DNA of 64,000 bases from Hyphomonas sp. CY54-11-8 (GCF_000682735.1 NZ_AWFD01000001.1:248001-312000), one strand, 5' to 3'; counted from the first letter of the stretch, positions 45,489 through 54,921 are shown. Made by a program: numbers and translations. Notes: generated by a model from the sequence alone, not told the origin.

Positions 45489-46178
45489 ATGGACGCCGCC
45501 ACACACCATGATCCCGCCTCGCTCTGGGCCCCGCGCCGCCAGCTGACGCTGGCGCAGGCCCGCAAGCGGTCGGAACGTGTGCGGATGCTGCGCATGCTGT
45601 TCGTCGCCTGCGCGGCGGTCTCGATCGGGTTTTTCGCCGGACATGTCATCAAGAGTGCCCTGACCAGCGATTCCCGGCCGGTCAGCGTGACCAAGGATGC
45701 GTCCGTGACCATGCTGAACCCGCGCTTCACAGGGCGGGATTCTACCGGGCAGAGCTTCCAGATCACGGCAGATGCCGCGCGCCGCCGCCGCGCGGAAGAC
45801 CAGGCGGTCGACCTGGTCGCTCCTATCCTCACTGACGAGGCCGGCAGCCGGGTCAGCGCGCCGTCCGGCATGTATGACCGCGCCGCCGGCATTCTGGAAC
45901 TTTATGACGATGTCAGCATCACGGACGCGTCAGGCTACACCTTCGTGTCGACGGGGGCGCGGGTATATGTCGGGGAAGGCCGGGTCGAGGGCCTGTCGCC
46001 ACTGCAGGGGAAAGGTCCCCTTGGCGACATCCGCTGCGACTCGTATGAAGTTCTGGAAGACGGCAACCGCATTGTCTGCGCAGGCAATGTGCGCACAGTC
46101 ATATATCCGGCGCCCGCAGAAGAGGCGCCGACTGAAACGGAAACGACGGGTGAAGGTGATACGGATGGCTCGAACTAG
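45489..46178 (+). CDS. lptC: LPS export protein LptC
   Basis: A 229-residue LptC with one N-terminal membrane helix (MLFVACAAVSIGFFAGHVI) and a periplasmic beta-jellyroll (VTMLNPRFTGRDSTGQSFQITADAA, ASGYTFVSTGARVY). It is the bitopic link that passes LPS from the LptBFG transporter to LptA. The 3' end overlaps lptA by 14 bases. Acidic tail of about 25 residues is longer than E. coli's. Confidence 0.9.
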   Translation: MDAATHHDPASLWAPRRQLTLAQARKRSERVRMLRMLFVACAAVSIGFFAGHVIKSALTSDSRPVSVTKDASVTMLNPRFTGRDSTGQSFQITADAARRRRAEDQAVDLVAPILTDEAGSRVSAPSGMYDRAAGILELYDDVSITDASGYTFVSTGARVYVGEGRVEGLSPLQGKGPLGDIRCDSYEVLEDGNRIVCAGNVRTVIYPAPAEEAPTETETTGEGDTDGSN

Positions 46179-46692
46179 GATTCTCGGCGCCCTGCTGGCG
46201 GGCTTGTTTGCGGCGTTCGCTGCGCCGGCCCACGCCCAGATCTCGTCTGAAGGCGGGCCGATCTACATCAATTCCGACCGCACCGAGAGCCTGGAGCGGG
46301 AACGCAAGGTCCTGCTGATCGGCAATGTCGACATCCAGCAGGGCGATGCCCGCCTGCGCGCCGACCAGGTCACCATGGTCTTCGCCAGCAAGGAAGGTGG
46401 TGCAACCAGTACTGTGGGCGGCAGTTTCGGCCAGATCGAGTCGATGACGGCCGAAGGTGATGTCTTCTATGTCACGCCCGAATTGAAGGCGAAGGGCGAC
46501 CAGGGGGTCTATGTCGCCACCACCGATACGATCACCATGACGGGCAACGTCGCCCTGATGCGCGGACGCGATGTGGCAGAAGGGGAAGTGCTCAAGCTTG
46601 AGATCACGAACCGGCGCACCACATTGGATGGCGGCGATGGCCGCACGCGCATGATGATCGACCCGGATTCCGAAACCGGATCGAATGGGTAA
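46165..46692 (+). CDS. lptA: LPS transport periplasmic protein LptA
   Basis: A 175-residue LptA with a signal peptide (ILGALLAGLFAAFAAPAHAQ) and an OstA-like domain: PIYINSDRTESLERERKVLLIGNVDIQQGDARLRADQVTMVFASK, and YVATTDTITMTGNVALMRG. It forms the periplasmic bridge carrying LPS to the outer membrane. The start at 46165 overlaps lptC (14 bases), so translation is coupled. Confidence 0.92.
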   Translation: MARTRILGALLAGLFAAFAAPAHAQISSEGGPIYINSDRTESLERERKVLLIGNVDIQQGDARLRADQVTMVFASKEGGATSTVGGSFGQIESMTAEGDVFYVTPELKAKGDQGVYVATTDTITMTGNVALMRGRDVAEGEVLKLEITNRRTTLDGGDGRTRMMIDPDSETGSNG

Positions 46693-46786
46693 ATTTCAAA
46701 AGGATCGTGAAACCGATCTTAAGCATGTGAAGGTATCAGTCGTTCCGGGCAACAAACGCCCGCACTGAAAGGGATTCCGGAGAAAG

Positions 46787-47521
46787 ATGACCGAGCCGGC
46801 CGAAGGCCTTGTCGTTAAGAATATTGCCAAGTCATTTGGCAAGCGACAGGTCGTGCGGGATGTCTCGCTTTCTCTTCAGCGCGGGGAAGTTGTTGGCCTG
46901 CTTGGACCCAACGGGGCCGGCAAGACGACCTGCTTTTATATGATCATGGGCCTCATCGGCGTCGATTCCGGGGAAATCTCGATCGATGGCGAGGATGTAA
47001 CCCGTCTTCCAATGTATCAGCGCGCACGCCTCGGCGTGGGCTATCTTCCGCAGGAAGCCTCCATTTTCCGGGGCATGACGGTGGAAGAAAACGTGTTGGC
47101 TGTGGCGGAACTGGTCGAAAAAGACCGCGCCGCTCGCATGGCACAGGTCGATAGCCTGCTCAGCGAACTGCACGTGGAACATCTGCGCCACCAGGCCGCC
47201 ACCTCCCTGTCGGGGGGCGAACGCCGCCGTGTCGAGATTGCCCGCGCGCTCGCATCGCGTCCAAGCTTCATGCTACTGGACGAACCGTTCACCGGTATCG
47301 ACCCGCTTGCCATTTCCGACATTTCCGACCTTGTCCGCTACTTGAAGCAGCGTGGCCTGGGCGTCCTGATCACGGACCACCAGGTGCGCGAGACGCTCCA
47401 GATCGTCGACCGGGCCTATGTGATGTATGATGGTGAAGTGCTTTTCAACGGCTCGCCGGACAGCGTGCTGAAGAATGAGGACGTGCGCAGGGTCTATCTG
47501 GGTGAACAGTTCGCCGCTTGA
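46787..47521 (+). CDS. lptB: LPS export ABC transporter ATPase LptB
   Basis: A 244-residue ABC ATPase: Walker A GPNGAGKT (about residues 36-43), Q-loop YLPQEASIF, signature LSGGERRR, Walker B FMLLDEPFTGIDP, H-loop TDHQV. YVMYDGEVLFNG near the end is LptB-typical. It powers extraction of LPS from the inner membrane with LptF and LptG, which are not in this window. Confidence 0.95.
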   Translation: MTEPAEGLVVKNIAKSFGKRQVVRDVSLSLQRGEVVGLLGPNGAGKTTCFYMIMGLIGVDSGEISIDGEDVTRLPMYQRARLGVGYLPQEASIFRGMTVEENVLAVAELVEKDRAARMAQVDSLLSELHVEHLRHQAATSLSGGERRRVEIARALASRPSFMLLDEPFTGIDPLAISDISDLVRYLKQRGLGVLITDHQVRETLQIVDRAYVMYDGEVLFNGSPDSVLKNEDVRRVYLGEQFAA

Positions 47522-47539
47522 TCTCAGGGGGCGCGGCTT

Positions 47540-49030
47540 ATGGCCATGAAACAATCACTCGACATGCGCCAGGGGACATCCCTGGTTATGACGCCGCAAC
47601 TGCAGCAGGCGATCAAGCTGCTGCAGCTTTCCAATCAGGAACTTGCCGAGTTCGTCGAAGCAGAGATCGAGCGTAATCCGCTGCTCCAGAAAGCTGAAGA
47701 CAATGACGGCCCCGCCGAAGGCCGCGAGCCGGCCCGCCGGGAAGAGATGTCGCTCGACGACCGCTCCGGCATGGGCGAGGCGCGCGAACAGCTGGATGCC
47801 CCGGGTGAGGACGTCTACGAGCCGGGCACGGGCTCCGACAATGCGATGCCGGCCGGTGTCTCCGGTCCCTCCGCCAAGGCCGACTGGTCCGGCGTCGGGG
47901 CAGGGCCTGCCAGCGACGATTTCGATGTGGCGTCCAACACCTCATCCAATATCACGCTGAACCAGCACCTGCACGACCAGCTCCAGCTGGCCGGTCTTTC
48001 CGCGGCTGACCGCCTGATCGCAGCGCGCCTGATCGACGAGACCGATGATGGCGGCTATCTCCGCACGACCGTCGAAGAAGTCGCCAGGGATCTCGGCGCC
48101 GACGAGGCGAATGTCGAAGCCGTGCTGCATGTTTGCCAGGGCTTTGAGCCAACGGGCGTCATGGCCCGCTCCATTCCGGAATGCCTGGCGCTGCAGCTGA
48201 AAGAGCGCGGCCGCTATGACCCGGCCATGGAAGCGATGATCGAGAACCTCGCGCTCGTCGCCAAGCATGATTTGAAAACCCTGTCGGACCGCTGTGGCGT
48301 CGGCAAGGAAGACCTGATGGACATGATGGCGGAGCTGCGCCAGCTCTCGCCGAAACCGGGCTCTGGCTACTCCTCCGACACGACCATCGCCGTCCAACCG
48401 GACGTGTATGTACGTGAGCTGCCGAACGGCATGTTCGCCGTCGAATTGAATTCCGACACGCTACCCCGCGTGCTGATGGACAAGGCCTATTATGCCGAAG
48501 TCTCGGCGCTGAAGATGCGCGACCAGGAGAAGGAATTCATCTCCGAATGCGCCGCTTCCGCCAGCTGGCTGATCAAGTCGCTGGACCAGCGCGCCCGCAC
48601 CATCCTGAAAGTCGCAAGCGAAATCGTGCGCCAGCAGGATGCCTTCTTTGCGCACGGTGTCGCGCACCTGAAGCCGCTGAACCTGAAACAGGTGGCCGAC
48701 GCGATCGAGATGCATGAGTCGACGGTCTCCCGCGTGACGACCAACAAATACATGTCGACGCCGCGCGGCCTGTTCGAGCTGAAATACTTCTTCTCCGCGG
48801 CCATTCCGGCAACCGGGGGCGGGGAGGCGCATTCCGCCGAAGCCGTCCGCTACCGGATCAAGCAGCTGATCGAGAAGGAAGACCCGGAAGACGTGCTCTC
48901 CGACGATCAGATTGTGGAAATCCTGACCGGCTATGGTGTCGAAATTGCCCGTCGCACGGTTGCAAAATACCGCGAAAGCCTGAACATCCCCTCCAGCGTC
49001 CAGCGCCGCCGCATAAACCGCGCCAGCTGA
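47540..49030 (+). CDS. rpoN: RNA polymerase sigma-54 factor RpoN
   Basis: A 496-residue sigma-54. It has the Gln-rich N-terminal activator-interacting region (LVMTPQLQQAIKLLQLSNQEL), an acidic linker (about 55-125), core-binding region (LHDQLQLAGL ... RLIDETDDGGYL), and the C-terminal RpoN box ARRTVAKYRE near residue 470 that reads the -24 element. It is required for pspF-dependent promoters such as that at 26935. It starts 18 bases after lptB. hpf and ptsN, its usual neighbours, are elsewhere. Confidence 0.96.
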   Translation: MAMKQSLDMRQGTSLVMTPQLQQAIKLLQLSNQELAEFVEAEIERNPLLQKAEDNDGPAEGREPARREEMSLDDRSGMGEAREQLDAPGEDVYEPGTGSDNAMPAGVSGPSAKADWSGVGAGPASDDFDVASNTSSNITLNQHLHDQLQLAGLSAADRLIAARLIDETDDGGYLRTTVEEVARDLGADEANVEAVLHVCQGFEPTGVMARSIPECLALQLKERGRYDPAMEAMIENLALVAKHDLKTLSDRCGVGKEDLMDMMAELRQLSPKPGSGYSSDTTIAVQPDVYVRELPNGMFAVELNSDTLPRVLMDKAYYAEVSALKMRDQEKEFISECAASASWLIKSLDQRARTILKVASEIVRQQDAFFAHGVAHLKPLNLKQVADAIEMHESTVSRVTTNKYMSTPRGLFELKYFFSAAIPATGGGEAHSAEAVRYRIKQLIEKEDPEDVLSDDQIVEILTGYGVEIARRTVAKYRESLNIPSSVQRRRINRAS

Positions 49031-49041
49031 GGGGGGCGCGT

Positions 49042-49512
49042 TCAAGCCGGCCATCGCGCTAGCATGGCCTCAGTTCCCGGCACCGGGCGATGACGAAATC
49101 CAATATCGCGCTCAAGTGCGGCTTCATCGAGAACGTGGTAGCTGGACCGGTAATCGTAACCGGCCATAGCCGCCTGGTCGCGGCTCATCGCGAAATACAC
49201 GACATCCACGCCCGCATTGCGAAGCGCCATGGCGCACATGGCGCAAGGCTCACCCGATGCGATCACGGCATGACCTCGAAGGCTCGTCCGTCCGAGTCTG
49301 GCCGATGCATCGCGAAGTGCTTCGATCTCCGCATGAGCCGTCGGATCGCTACAGGCGACAACGCGGTTCACACCCTCTCCGACAACAGATCCGTTTGCGT
49401 CGACAACGAGCGCAGCGAACGGTGCGGCGCCTGCGATTGCGCGTTCGGTCGCCAATTCGAGCGCGCGCTCCATCAAGGCATCAAGATTGGGCAACTCGTG
49501 GGAGGCGGCCAT
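49042..49512 (-). CDS. Nucleoside/guanine deaminase (CMP/dCMP type)
   Basis: A 156-residue zinc deaminase: PTAHAEIEALRDA (HAE) and GEPCAMCAMAL (PCxxC), with GVDVVYFAMSRDQAAMAGYDY after. These match the guanine deaminase/tRNA adenosine deaminase class. It starts at 49512 (MAASHELPN); upstream frame overlaps azoR. It follows azoR by 46 bases on the same strand. Confidence 0.86.
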   Translation of the reverse strand: MAASHELPNLDALMERALELATERAIAGAAPFAALVVDANGSVVGEGVNRVVACSDPTAHAEIEALRDASARLGRTSLRGHAVIASGEPCAMCAMALRNAGVDVVYFAMSRDQAAMAGYDYRSSYHVLDEAALERDIGFRHRPVPGTEAMLARWPA

Positions 49513-49558
49513 CGTGTTCTTTCCCGATTGAAGGGGCCGGATTACGTCGGCCCGTATT

Positions 49559-50239
49559 TCAGGCTGCTTGCCGTGCCGCCGTGAGACGCGCAACCAGCGC
49601 GTCGATCGACTGTTCCGCCTTGGCGAGCGAAGTCTGCAGACGCTCGTCGGCGAACTCGTCGTACTCCACGGCGATTGAGTGCATCTGCGTGATACCGATA
49701 TAGGCGAAGGGTGTCCGCACGCCGGGCTCGACATGGTTGCTTTTTTCAAGCCGCTCGCCGGGCTCGTACCCGAAATCGCCGCGCGAGGAGAGAACGACCA
49801 GTTGTTTGCTTGCGGGCACCATCGGCCAATAGGGTTCGCCATCGCGGCTGCGGTCAAAGCCGAAGGTCCTGCCGACGCGCACGATGTTGTCGATATAGGC
49901 CTTGAACTGAGCCGGAACGCCGAAATTGTACATCGGCACCCCGGCGACGATTAGGTCGGCGTTCAGCAATTCATCGACAAGCGTATCGCTTTCGGCCAAC
50001 ACCTCGTGCATCCAGGCCTCCCGCTGATCAGCCGGTGTGAAGGCGGAATGAATCCAGCGACCGGTCACCGGCGCCGGAGGGGTCTGTCCAACATCGCGGT
50101 AGAGGATCGTGTCGTGCGGCCGGATTGTGCGCCAGGCCTCGACAAATTTTGCGCTCAGACGCCGGCTATGCGAGCCGAACTGTGTTTCGTCCGAGCGGCC
50201 GGGGCGGGCGCTTGCATCGATATGCAGAATGGTGGCCAT
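49559..50239 (-). CDS. azoR: FMN-dependent NADH azoreductase
   Basis: A 226-residue flavodoxin-like AzoR: ILHIDASARPGRSDETQFGSHSRRLSAKFVEAW (phosphate loop), GVPMYNFGVPAQFKAYIDNIVRVGRTF (FMN contact), and VLSSRGDFGYEPGERLEKS. The enzyme reduces quinones and azo compounds. Divergent from a LysR regulator, so induction by quinone-like compounds is plausible. Confidence 0.92.
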   Translation of the reverse strand: MATILHIDASARPGRSDETQFGSHSRRLSAKFVEAWRTIRPHDTILYRDVGQTPPAPVTGRWIHSAFTPADQREAWMHEVLAESDTLVDELLNADLIVAGVPMYNFGVPAQFKAYIDNIVRVGRTFGFDRSRDGEPYWPMVPASKQLVVLSSRGDFGYEPGERLEKSNHVEPGVRTPFAYIGITQMHSIAVEYDEFADERLQTSLAKAEQSIDALVARLTAARQAA

Positions 50240-50470
50240 GTGAATTCTCCTGGTTCTGAGGCATGTCGCCGGTTCTCAAGGGCCATATTTTTCATTCACG
50301 GGGCCGTTCTACAAAGACATGTTTTGGACCAATGCATGAGAAGAAATCATCTATTGATTCAATCGATCACTACCTATCGCTCAGTTTCATGCGATCTCGT
50401 CTTTGCTGAGAGAGAAATTCCAATTCGAAAACTTCTTTGATGATGAAGTCAGGCTCATGTATGAGGGGGT
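50240..50470. promoter_or_regulatory. Divergent azoR / lysR intergenic region
   Basis: The region holds the 11-base palindrome ATTGATTCAAT (50353-50363), between divergent azoR and lysR. This is a reasonable T-N11-A-type LysR site, but no promoter boxes are assigned. I see no gene in it. Confidence 0.4.
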
Positions 50471-51343
50471 ATGCTCCGTGCCATGCCTTCCCTCATCTCG
50501 CTGCGCGCGTTCGATGCTGCTGCCCGTCTCGGGAGCTTCAAGGACGCCGCAGACGAACTTTCGGTGTCGCCGACCGCCGTGTCGCACCACATTCGCGGGC
50601 TGGAACAGGCGCTCGACGTACAGCTCTTCGTGCGCGAGACGCGCGCGGTGCATCTGACCGAGACCGGGCGGCGGCTGTCTGAGCGGCTGGCCTCCGCCTT
50701 CACCGAGATCGCCGACGCGCTGAGCGAGGTTCATGCCACCGAACACGAACTGACCGTGACGACCACCCCGGCCTTCGCTGCACTCTGGCTTGTGCCGCGA
50801 ATGGAGGCGTTTCACGCGGCGCATCCCGATATCCGCTTGAGGCTCGAAACCGGCACGGTACCTGTGGATCTTGCGCGAGACCGGCGGATCGATCTGGCGA
50901 TCCGGTACGGCGTCGATGAAGGGCCTTTGCTGGCGTGCGCGCTGCCGCCGGAGCGGATCGGCCTCTATGGGGCGCCGAACATGGTCGCGGCGCTTGGCGG
51001 GCGCTTGAATGGCGCAACAATCCTGAGCACCGAGTGGGAACAACCGGGCCTGCCGCCCATAACGCCCGAAGCGTGGATTGCGGCTGCGTCAGCCGATGAC
51101 AAGCCCGAGCTGCGGCAGTTTGAGCAGGAGCACCATGTTGCACAATGCGCGATCGCCGGGCAGGGGTTGGCGCTCATCAGCAACCTGCTTGCGGGGGATC
51201 TGGTGGCGCGCGGGCTGCTGACGCCTTTCCGGCCGGACATCCAGTTGCGGGGACTCTCCTACAGCGTGCTCTGCCTTCCGGAGCGGGTCCGGGTACGGAA
51301 GATCGCGCGCTTCATTTGCTGGCTTGAGGCTTCATGCGAATAG
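50471..51343 (+). CDS. LysR-family regulator (GcvA-like)
   Basis: A 290-residue LysR protein: MPSLISLRAFDAAARLGSF, KDAADELSVSPTAVSHHIRGLEQALDVQLF gives the winged HTH, and the substrate domain runs from about residue 90 to the end. The start at ATG 50471 has a close GAGGGGG site; 50483 is the alternative. It is divergent from azoR/deaminase and is the likely regulator of them. Confidence 0.87.
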   Translation: MLRAMPSLISLRAFDAAARLGSFKDAADELSVSPTAVSHHIRGLEQALDVQLFVRETRAVHLTETGRRLSERLASAFTEIADALSEVHATEHELTVTTTPAFAALWLVPRMEAFHAAHPDIRLRLETGTVPVDLARDRRIDLAIRYGVDEGPLLACALPPERIGLYGAPNMVAALGGRLNGATILSTEWEQPGLPPITPEAWIAAASADDKPELRQFEQEHHVAQCAIAGQGLALISNLLAGDLVARGLLTPFRPDIQLRGLSYSVLCLPERVRVRKIARFICWLEASCE

Positions 51344-51442
51344 GACGGATCCGAGTTGGCCTGTCGCAGACGGTGAAAATCTCTGTTGCAACGAAGGCTT
51401 CCGTCGATCACCTGCCAATGGACAAACAGCTGCAGACGGTTT

Positions 51443-52240
51443 TTATTCCGCCTGTGCTACCGTTTCGTCAGCGAACATCTCGTTCAGATACGCTGCCAGC
51501 CGTACGCCCCCCTTCGACAGTTGTTGGCGCAGGAAACCGCGGGTCTTGTAGACATAGTCGTAGGAGAGGATCTGGCTGTCCGGATAGATCTGGTCACGGA
51601 TGGCCGCGCTCTCGTCGGCCCACTGGCCCGGCGTTGCGGCAGACCAGACGAGCACATCCTCAGCGGTGATCTTGGCGGTCAGCCAATCGGTCCATTCGGT
51701 GTAGGAGAGTTCCTGATTGTTGATCAGCAGCTCGTCCCAGACTTCGTGCAAATTGGTCCGCTCTTCAAAGAAGTAGCAGGTGAAGAGGTTCGCGCCCCGG
51801 TCTGTGCCGTTGCCGGCATGCAGCGGCTGCTGCAGATCACCGACAAGGTGGATGATGAAGCGGAGCGCCAGCTGGCGCTGTTCCGGCGGCTGGGTCTCAT
51901 CGATGGCGATGGCGCGGAAATGTTCGAGCGCCGTGATCGCGTTGCCCTCCGGCGGCGGGGTGATGTCCGCATAGACCTCGCCTTCCGGGATGGTGACATA
52001 GTGCCAGGGATTTGCCTCGCGGCGCCAGAAGTCAGACGAGTCGGAGCGCATGAAATCCGGCCAGTCGGAAGCCTCTGCCATGCTCTCCGCGCCGAGGATC
52101 TCTTTCACCGCTGCGGCGGCCTCATCGCTCAGATATTCGTCTCCAATGGCGGCGACGACGCGGTGGCCGGTCTTGCCCCAGGCATGGGCGGGCGAGGCCG
52201 CAAGAGCGGCAAGGGCGAGGCTGAGCAGCAGGCGGCGCAT
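51443..52240 (-). CDS. Secreted S1/P1-type nuclease
   Basis: A 265-residue protein with a signal peptide (LLLSLALAALAASPAHA) and mature N-terminus W-GKTGHRVVA, where Trp and His are zinc ligands of the S1/P1 fold. HYVTIPEGEVY, IHLVGDLQQPLHAGN and NLHEVWDELL supply the other ligands. Family members cut single-stranded nucleic acids or nucleotides; secretion suggests nutrient scavenging. The start at 52240 follows from the signal peptide. Confidence 0.88.
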   Translation of the reverse strand: MRRLLLSLALAALAASPAHAWGKTGHRVVAAIGDEYLSDEAAAAVKEILGAESMAEASDWPDFMRSDSSDFWRREANPWHYVTIPEGEVYADITPPPEGNAITALEHFRAIAIDETQPPEQRQLALRFIIHLVGDLQQPLHAGNGTDRGANLFTCYFFEERTNLHEVWDELLINNQELSYTEWTDWLTAKITAEDVLVWSAATPGQWADESAAIRDQIYPDSQILSYDYVYKTRGFLRQQLSKGGVRLAAYLNEMFADETVAQAE

Positions 52241-52292
52241 GGCAGGTCTCCGGCAGGGAACGGGGCGGGAAAGGGTTACCCGACTGTTGGCG

Positions 52293-53144
52293 TCATTTCC
52301 CGCTAAGGGCAAGCGCATCGACGTCGCGGCGATGCGGCAGGCTCGGCTGGGCGCCGGGCTTTGTGCAGGCGAGCGCCCCGGCGGTGACGGCGAAGGCGAG
52401 CGCCTCCTGCGGAGACATGCCTTCAATCAGGGCCACCGTCAGCGCGGCCGTGAACGTGTCCCCGGCGCCGACCGTGTCGACCACCTCTACCTTTGGCGGC
52501 GCGGCCCGGGCGATTTCCTGCCCGTCCTTGTAAAGCACCGCGCCCTCCGCGCCGAGGGACACAGCGACCAACGCGCCGGAGGCTTTCAGCCGGTCGCCAT
52601 AGACCTCTGCCTCAGTCTCGTTGACGGAGATGAGATCCGCTTCGGCCAACAATTCGTCCGGCACGGGCAGGGCGGGGGCGAGGTTCAGGCTGACGAAACC
52701 CGTCGCCTTCTTTGCTGCCGCCAGCAGGGCCGGCACAGGCACTTCCAGCACGCCCATCATATGTTCGATCGGCAGGTGCGCGACGTCATCCGGGCGCAGA
52801 ACATGGTTCGCGCCGGGACAGACGACGATCAGGTTTTCGCCTGACCGTGCATCGACGGCGATCAGTGCCACGCCCGTTGTCTCGCCATTCACATGCGCAA
52901 CTTCGGAAAGGTCGACACCGCCATCCTGCAACAGTTTCAGCGCTTCGTCGGCCATGTCATCGGCGCCGACGGCCGCGACCAGACGGACCTCTGCGCCAAG
53001 GCGCCGGGCGGCCAGGGCCTGGTTCGCGCCCTTGCCGCCGGGATGGCGGGCTAACCGCGCGCCGCCGACCGTTTCACCCGGCCGGGGCAGGGCGGGGCCG
53101 GTGCCGACAATGTCGAGATTGATCGAACCGACGACGGTAATCAT
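52293..53144 (-). CDS. rbsK: Ribokinase
   Basis: A 283-residue PfkB-fold kinase: VVGSINLDIVGTG, HPGGKGANQALAARRLGAEV, and TVGAGDTFTAALTVAL (anion hole, catalytic Asp). It phosphorylates ribose to ribose 5-phosphate. Its 5' end overlaps the nucleoside hydrolase 3' end by four bases, so ribose freed by that enzyme is its likely substrate. Confidence 0.9.
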   Translation of the reverse strand: MITVVGSINLDIVGTGPALPRPGETVGGARLARHPGGKGANQALAARRLGAEVRLVAAVGADDMADEALKLLQDGGVDLSEVAHVNGETTGVALIAVDARSGENLIVVCPGANHVLRPDDVAHLPIEHMMGVLEVPVPALLAAAKKATGFVSLNLAPALPVPDELLAEADLISVNETEAEVYGDRLKASGALVAVSLGAEGAVLYKDGQEIARAAPPKVEVVDTVGAGDTFTAALTVALIEGMSPQEALAFAVTAGALACTKPGAQPSLPHRRDVDALALSGK

Positions 53145-54064
53145 GCGCGCTCCATCAGCGAGATGATGAGGTCGAAGAAGCCATCCGCGTCGGCGCCTGT
53201 CACCCAGTCGTGCGGGCCGCCCGGCGCGGCGGCGAGACAGGTCTGGCCGAAGCGTTCGCCTTCCTCGGTCACGATGCTGACATGTGTCGACTTCACATCG
53301 AACAGGTGCGGCGCCAGCAGGAAGGCGACCGTGGAGGGGTCGTGCATGGGCGATTTGCGGCCTTCCTTCCACCGGCCTTCCAGCTCGTTGCCGGCTTCCA
53401 GCAGCTGCACCATGATCTGGGCGCGCTCGGTCGGAATGGTTTTCAGCCGCTCGATACGCGGCAGTTCGGCCCGCACGGTGTGGGTGACATCGAGGCTCAT
53501 CACGGTCGCGCGGATGCCCGATTTGAACACGATGGCCGCCGCGTGCGGATCGGCGAAGATGTTAAACTCGGAGAAGGGCGTGATGTTGCCGCCCTCGCTG
53601 TCCGCGCCGGCCATCAGGACAAGGCGGGAAATGCCCTGCGCAATGGACGGATCTAGGATCAGGGCAGCGGCGATATTGGTCATCGGGCCGGTCACGACGA
53701 GCGTGTATTCGCGGGGGTCAGCCGCTTTCAGCGTATCGACGAGGAAGGTCACCGCATGGCCGTCGGCGAGTGGCATGTCAGGCTCGAACGGGTCGAGGCC
53801 AGCGATGCCGCTTGTCCCGTGAAAGTCCTCTGCTGTGACAGGCGCGCGCAGGATCGGGGCAGGGCAACCCGCATAGACCGGCACGTCCACCCGGCCCATC
53901 AACTGGCACATCATGCGGGCATTGCGGCTGGTCAGCGCCAGCGGCACGTTTCCGGCAACGGTCGTAATGGCGCGCACGTCGAGCGTGTCGCTCGCCAGCG
54001 CCATCATCAACATAACGGCGTCATCGACCCCGGGATCGCAATCTATGATCAGCGGCAGGCTCAT
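53141..54064 (-). CDS. Inosine-uridine preferring nucleoside hydrolase
   Basis: A 307-residue nucleoside hydrolase: LPLIIDCDPGVDDAVMLMMAL (DxDPGxDD calcium site), VTGPMTNIAAAL and EFNIFADPHAAAIV. It splits ribonucleosides into base and ribose. The operon order thioesterase, hydrolase, ribokinase links it to ribose salvage via the next gene. Confidence 0.92.
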   Translation of the reverse strand: MSLPLIIDCDPGVDDAVMLMMALASDTLDVRAITTVAGNVPLALTSRNARMMCQLMGRVDVPVYAGCPAPILRAPVTAEDFHGTSGIAGLDPFEPDMPLADGHAVTFLVDTLKAADPREYTLVVTGPMTNIAAALILDPSIAQGISRLVLMAGADSEGGNITPFSEFNIFADPHAAAIVFKSGIRATVMSLDVTHTVRAELPRIERLKTIPTERAQIMVQLLEAGNELEGRWKEGRKSPMHDPSTVAFLLAPHLFDVKSTHVSIVTEEGERFGQTCLAAAPGGPHDWVTGADADGFFDLIISLMERA

Positions 54065-54594
54065 GCGTGGGACGCCCGTTCGGCCCTCAGATCGGCAATC
54101 GCATCAAGGAATGGCTTTTCCAGGGGCGGGCTGTCCATGGGCATTCCGATTGCTTCCAGTGCCATGTCTGCTGTGACCCTTTCTTTCCCGCGCCCTTTGA
54201 GCCGCGCGATCATGCGGCTGGTGGCGACCGTGCGGCCCTTCGAAATGAAGGTATGCCGGAAACACATATAGGTGCCGTCCCAGCCGACCATACGGGTCTG
54301 CAGTTCGAATTTCTGGGGAAACTTCATGGAGCGAAAATAGGTCAGCGCTTCATGCTGGATGATCGGCACCCAGCCGCGTGACCGGAACGCTTTCATCGTG
54401 CCGGTCCGGAACATGAAATTCATGATGCCGAGATCGGTAAACGAGGCGTAGCGGGAATTGGTCATGTGTCCCATCGGGTCATGGTCGCCGAGCCAGACGG
54501 CAGAGCGGATCGTGTGCACATCCAGGATGTGGGTTTTCGTCTTTGAAAACCAGGCCGAGAGCATGATCCGGAGGAGCCGGAAAAACAGGTTCAT
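54061..54594 (-). CDS. Hotdog-fold thioesterase family protein
   Basis: A 177-residue hotdog protein: AVWLGDHDPMGHMTNSRYASFTDLG, the 4-hydroxybenzoyl-CoA-thioesterase/THEM6-like pattern (D.MGHMNN with Asp), and FPQKFELQTRMVGWDGTYMC. Substrate unknown. The ATG at 54594 has GAGGAGG twelve bases upstream. It is the first gene of the ribokinase operon by overlap (4 bases). Confidence 0.78.
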   Translation of the reverse strand: MNLFFRLLRIMLSAWFSKTKTHILDVHTIRSAVWLGDHDPMGHMTNSRYASFTDLGIMNFMFRTGTMKAFRSRGWVPIIQHEALTYFRSMKFPQKFELQTRMVGWDGTYMCFRHTFISKGRTVATSRMIARLKGRGKERVTADMALEAIGMPMDSPPLEKPFLDAIADLRAERASHA

Positions 54595-54642
54595 GGGGGC
54601 AGAACGCCTCCTCGTCACAGATCCAGACACGACGGAAAGTTG

Positions 54643-54656
54643 CTACAGGCCTGTAG
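54643..54656. promoter_or_regulatory. 14-base palindrome upstream of the thioesterase operon
   Basis: CTACAGGCCTGTAG is a perfect palindrome about 50 bases upstream of the thioesterase start. It is a candidate operator for a dimeric regulator; none is encoded nearby. Confidence 0.4.
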
Positions 54657-54771
54657 TCTTCACTACACTGCCAGGCTTCCTCCCGAGCGCGACTATGAGG
54701 CGGAGCGCGCCGATTGCAAGTCAAAGACGGGCCTTTGCCGCTTGCATCGCAGCCCGCCCGGAAAAAGACGC

Positions 54772-54805
54772 AAAAAAATGGGCCAGTTCTTTCTGAACTG
54801 ACCCA
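54772..54805 (-). terminator. Terminator of the zinc-ribbon membrane protein gene
   Basis: TGGGCCAGTTC (54779-54789) and GAACTGACCCA (54795-54805) form a stem with one mismatch. On the minus strand it is followed by a seven-T tract (54772-54778). It lies about 115 bases beyond the stop of the 54922-56112 gene. Confidence 0.8.
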
Positions 54806-54921
54806 ATGAGCAGGTAAGATGGAGAAGCACCAGTATTGGGACTTCGTAAGAGCGTATGCCCGCCACGGCCTGAGCGTTCCAAAAAAACTGCCAATTATAG
54901 TTAATAAAACAAGGATTTGAG

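Larger units (their letters stand above)
54595..54921. other. 327-base intergenic region with palindrome and terminator
   Basis: It lies between the thioesterase operon and the zinc-ribbon gene, both on the minus strand. It carries the 14-base palindrome at 54643-54656 and the terminator at 54772-54805, listed separately. I see no coding evidence here. The AT-rich stretch near 54880-54921 is unusual in this high-GC window. Confidence 0.6.
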
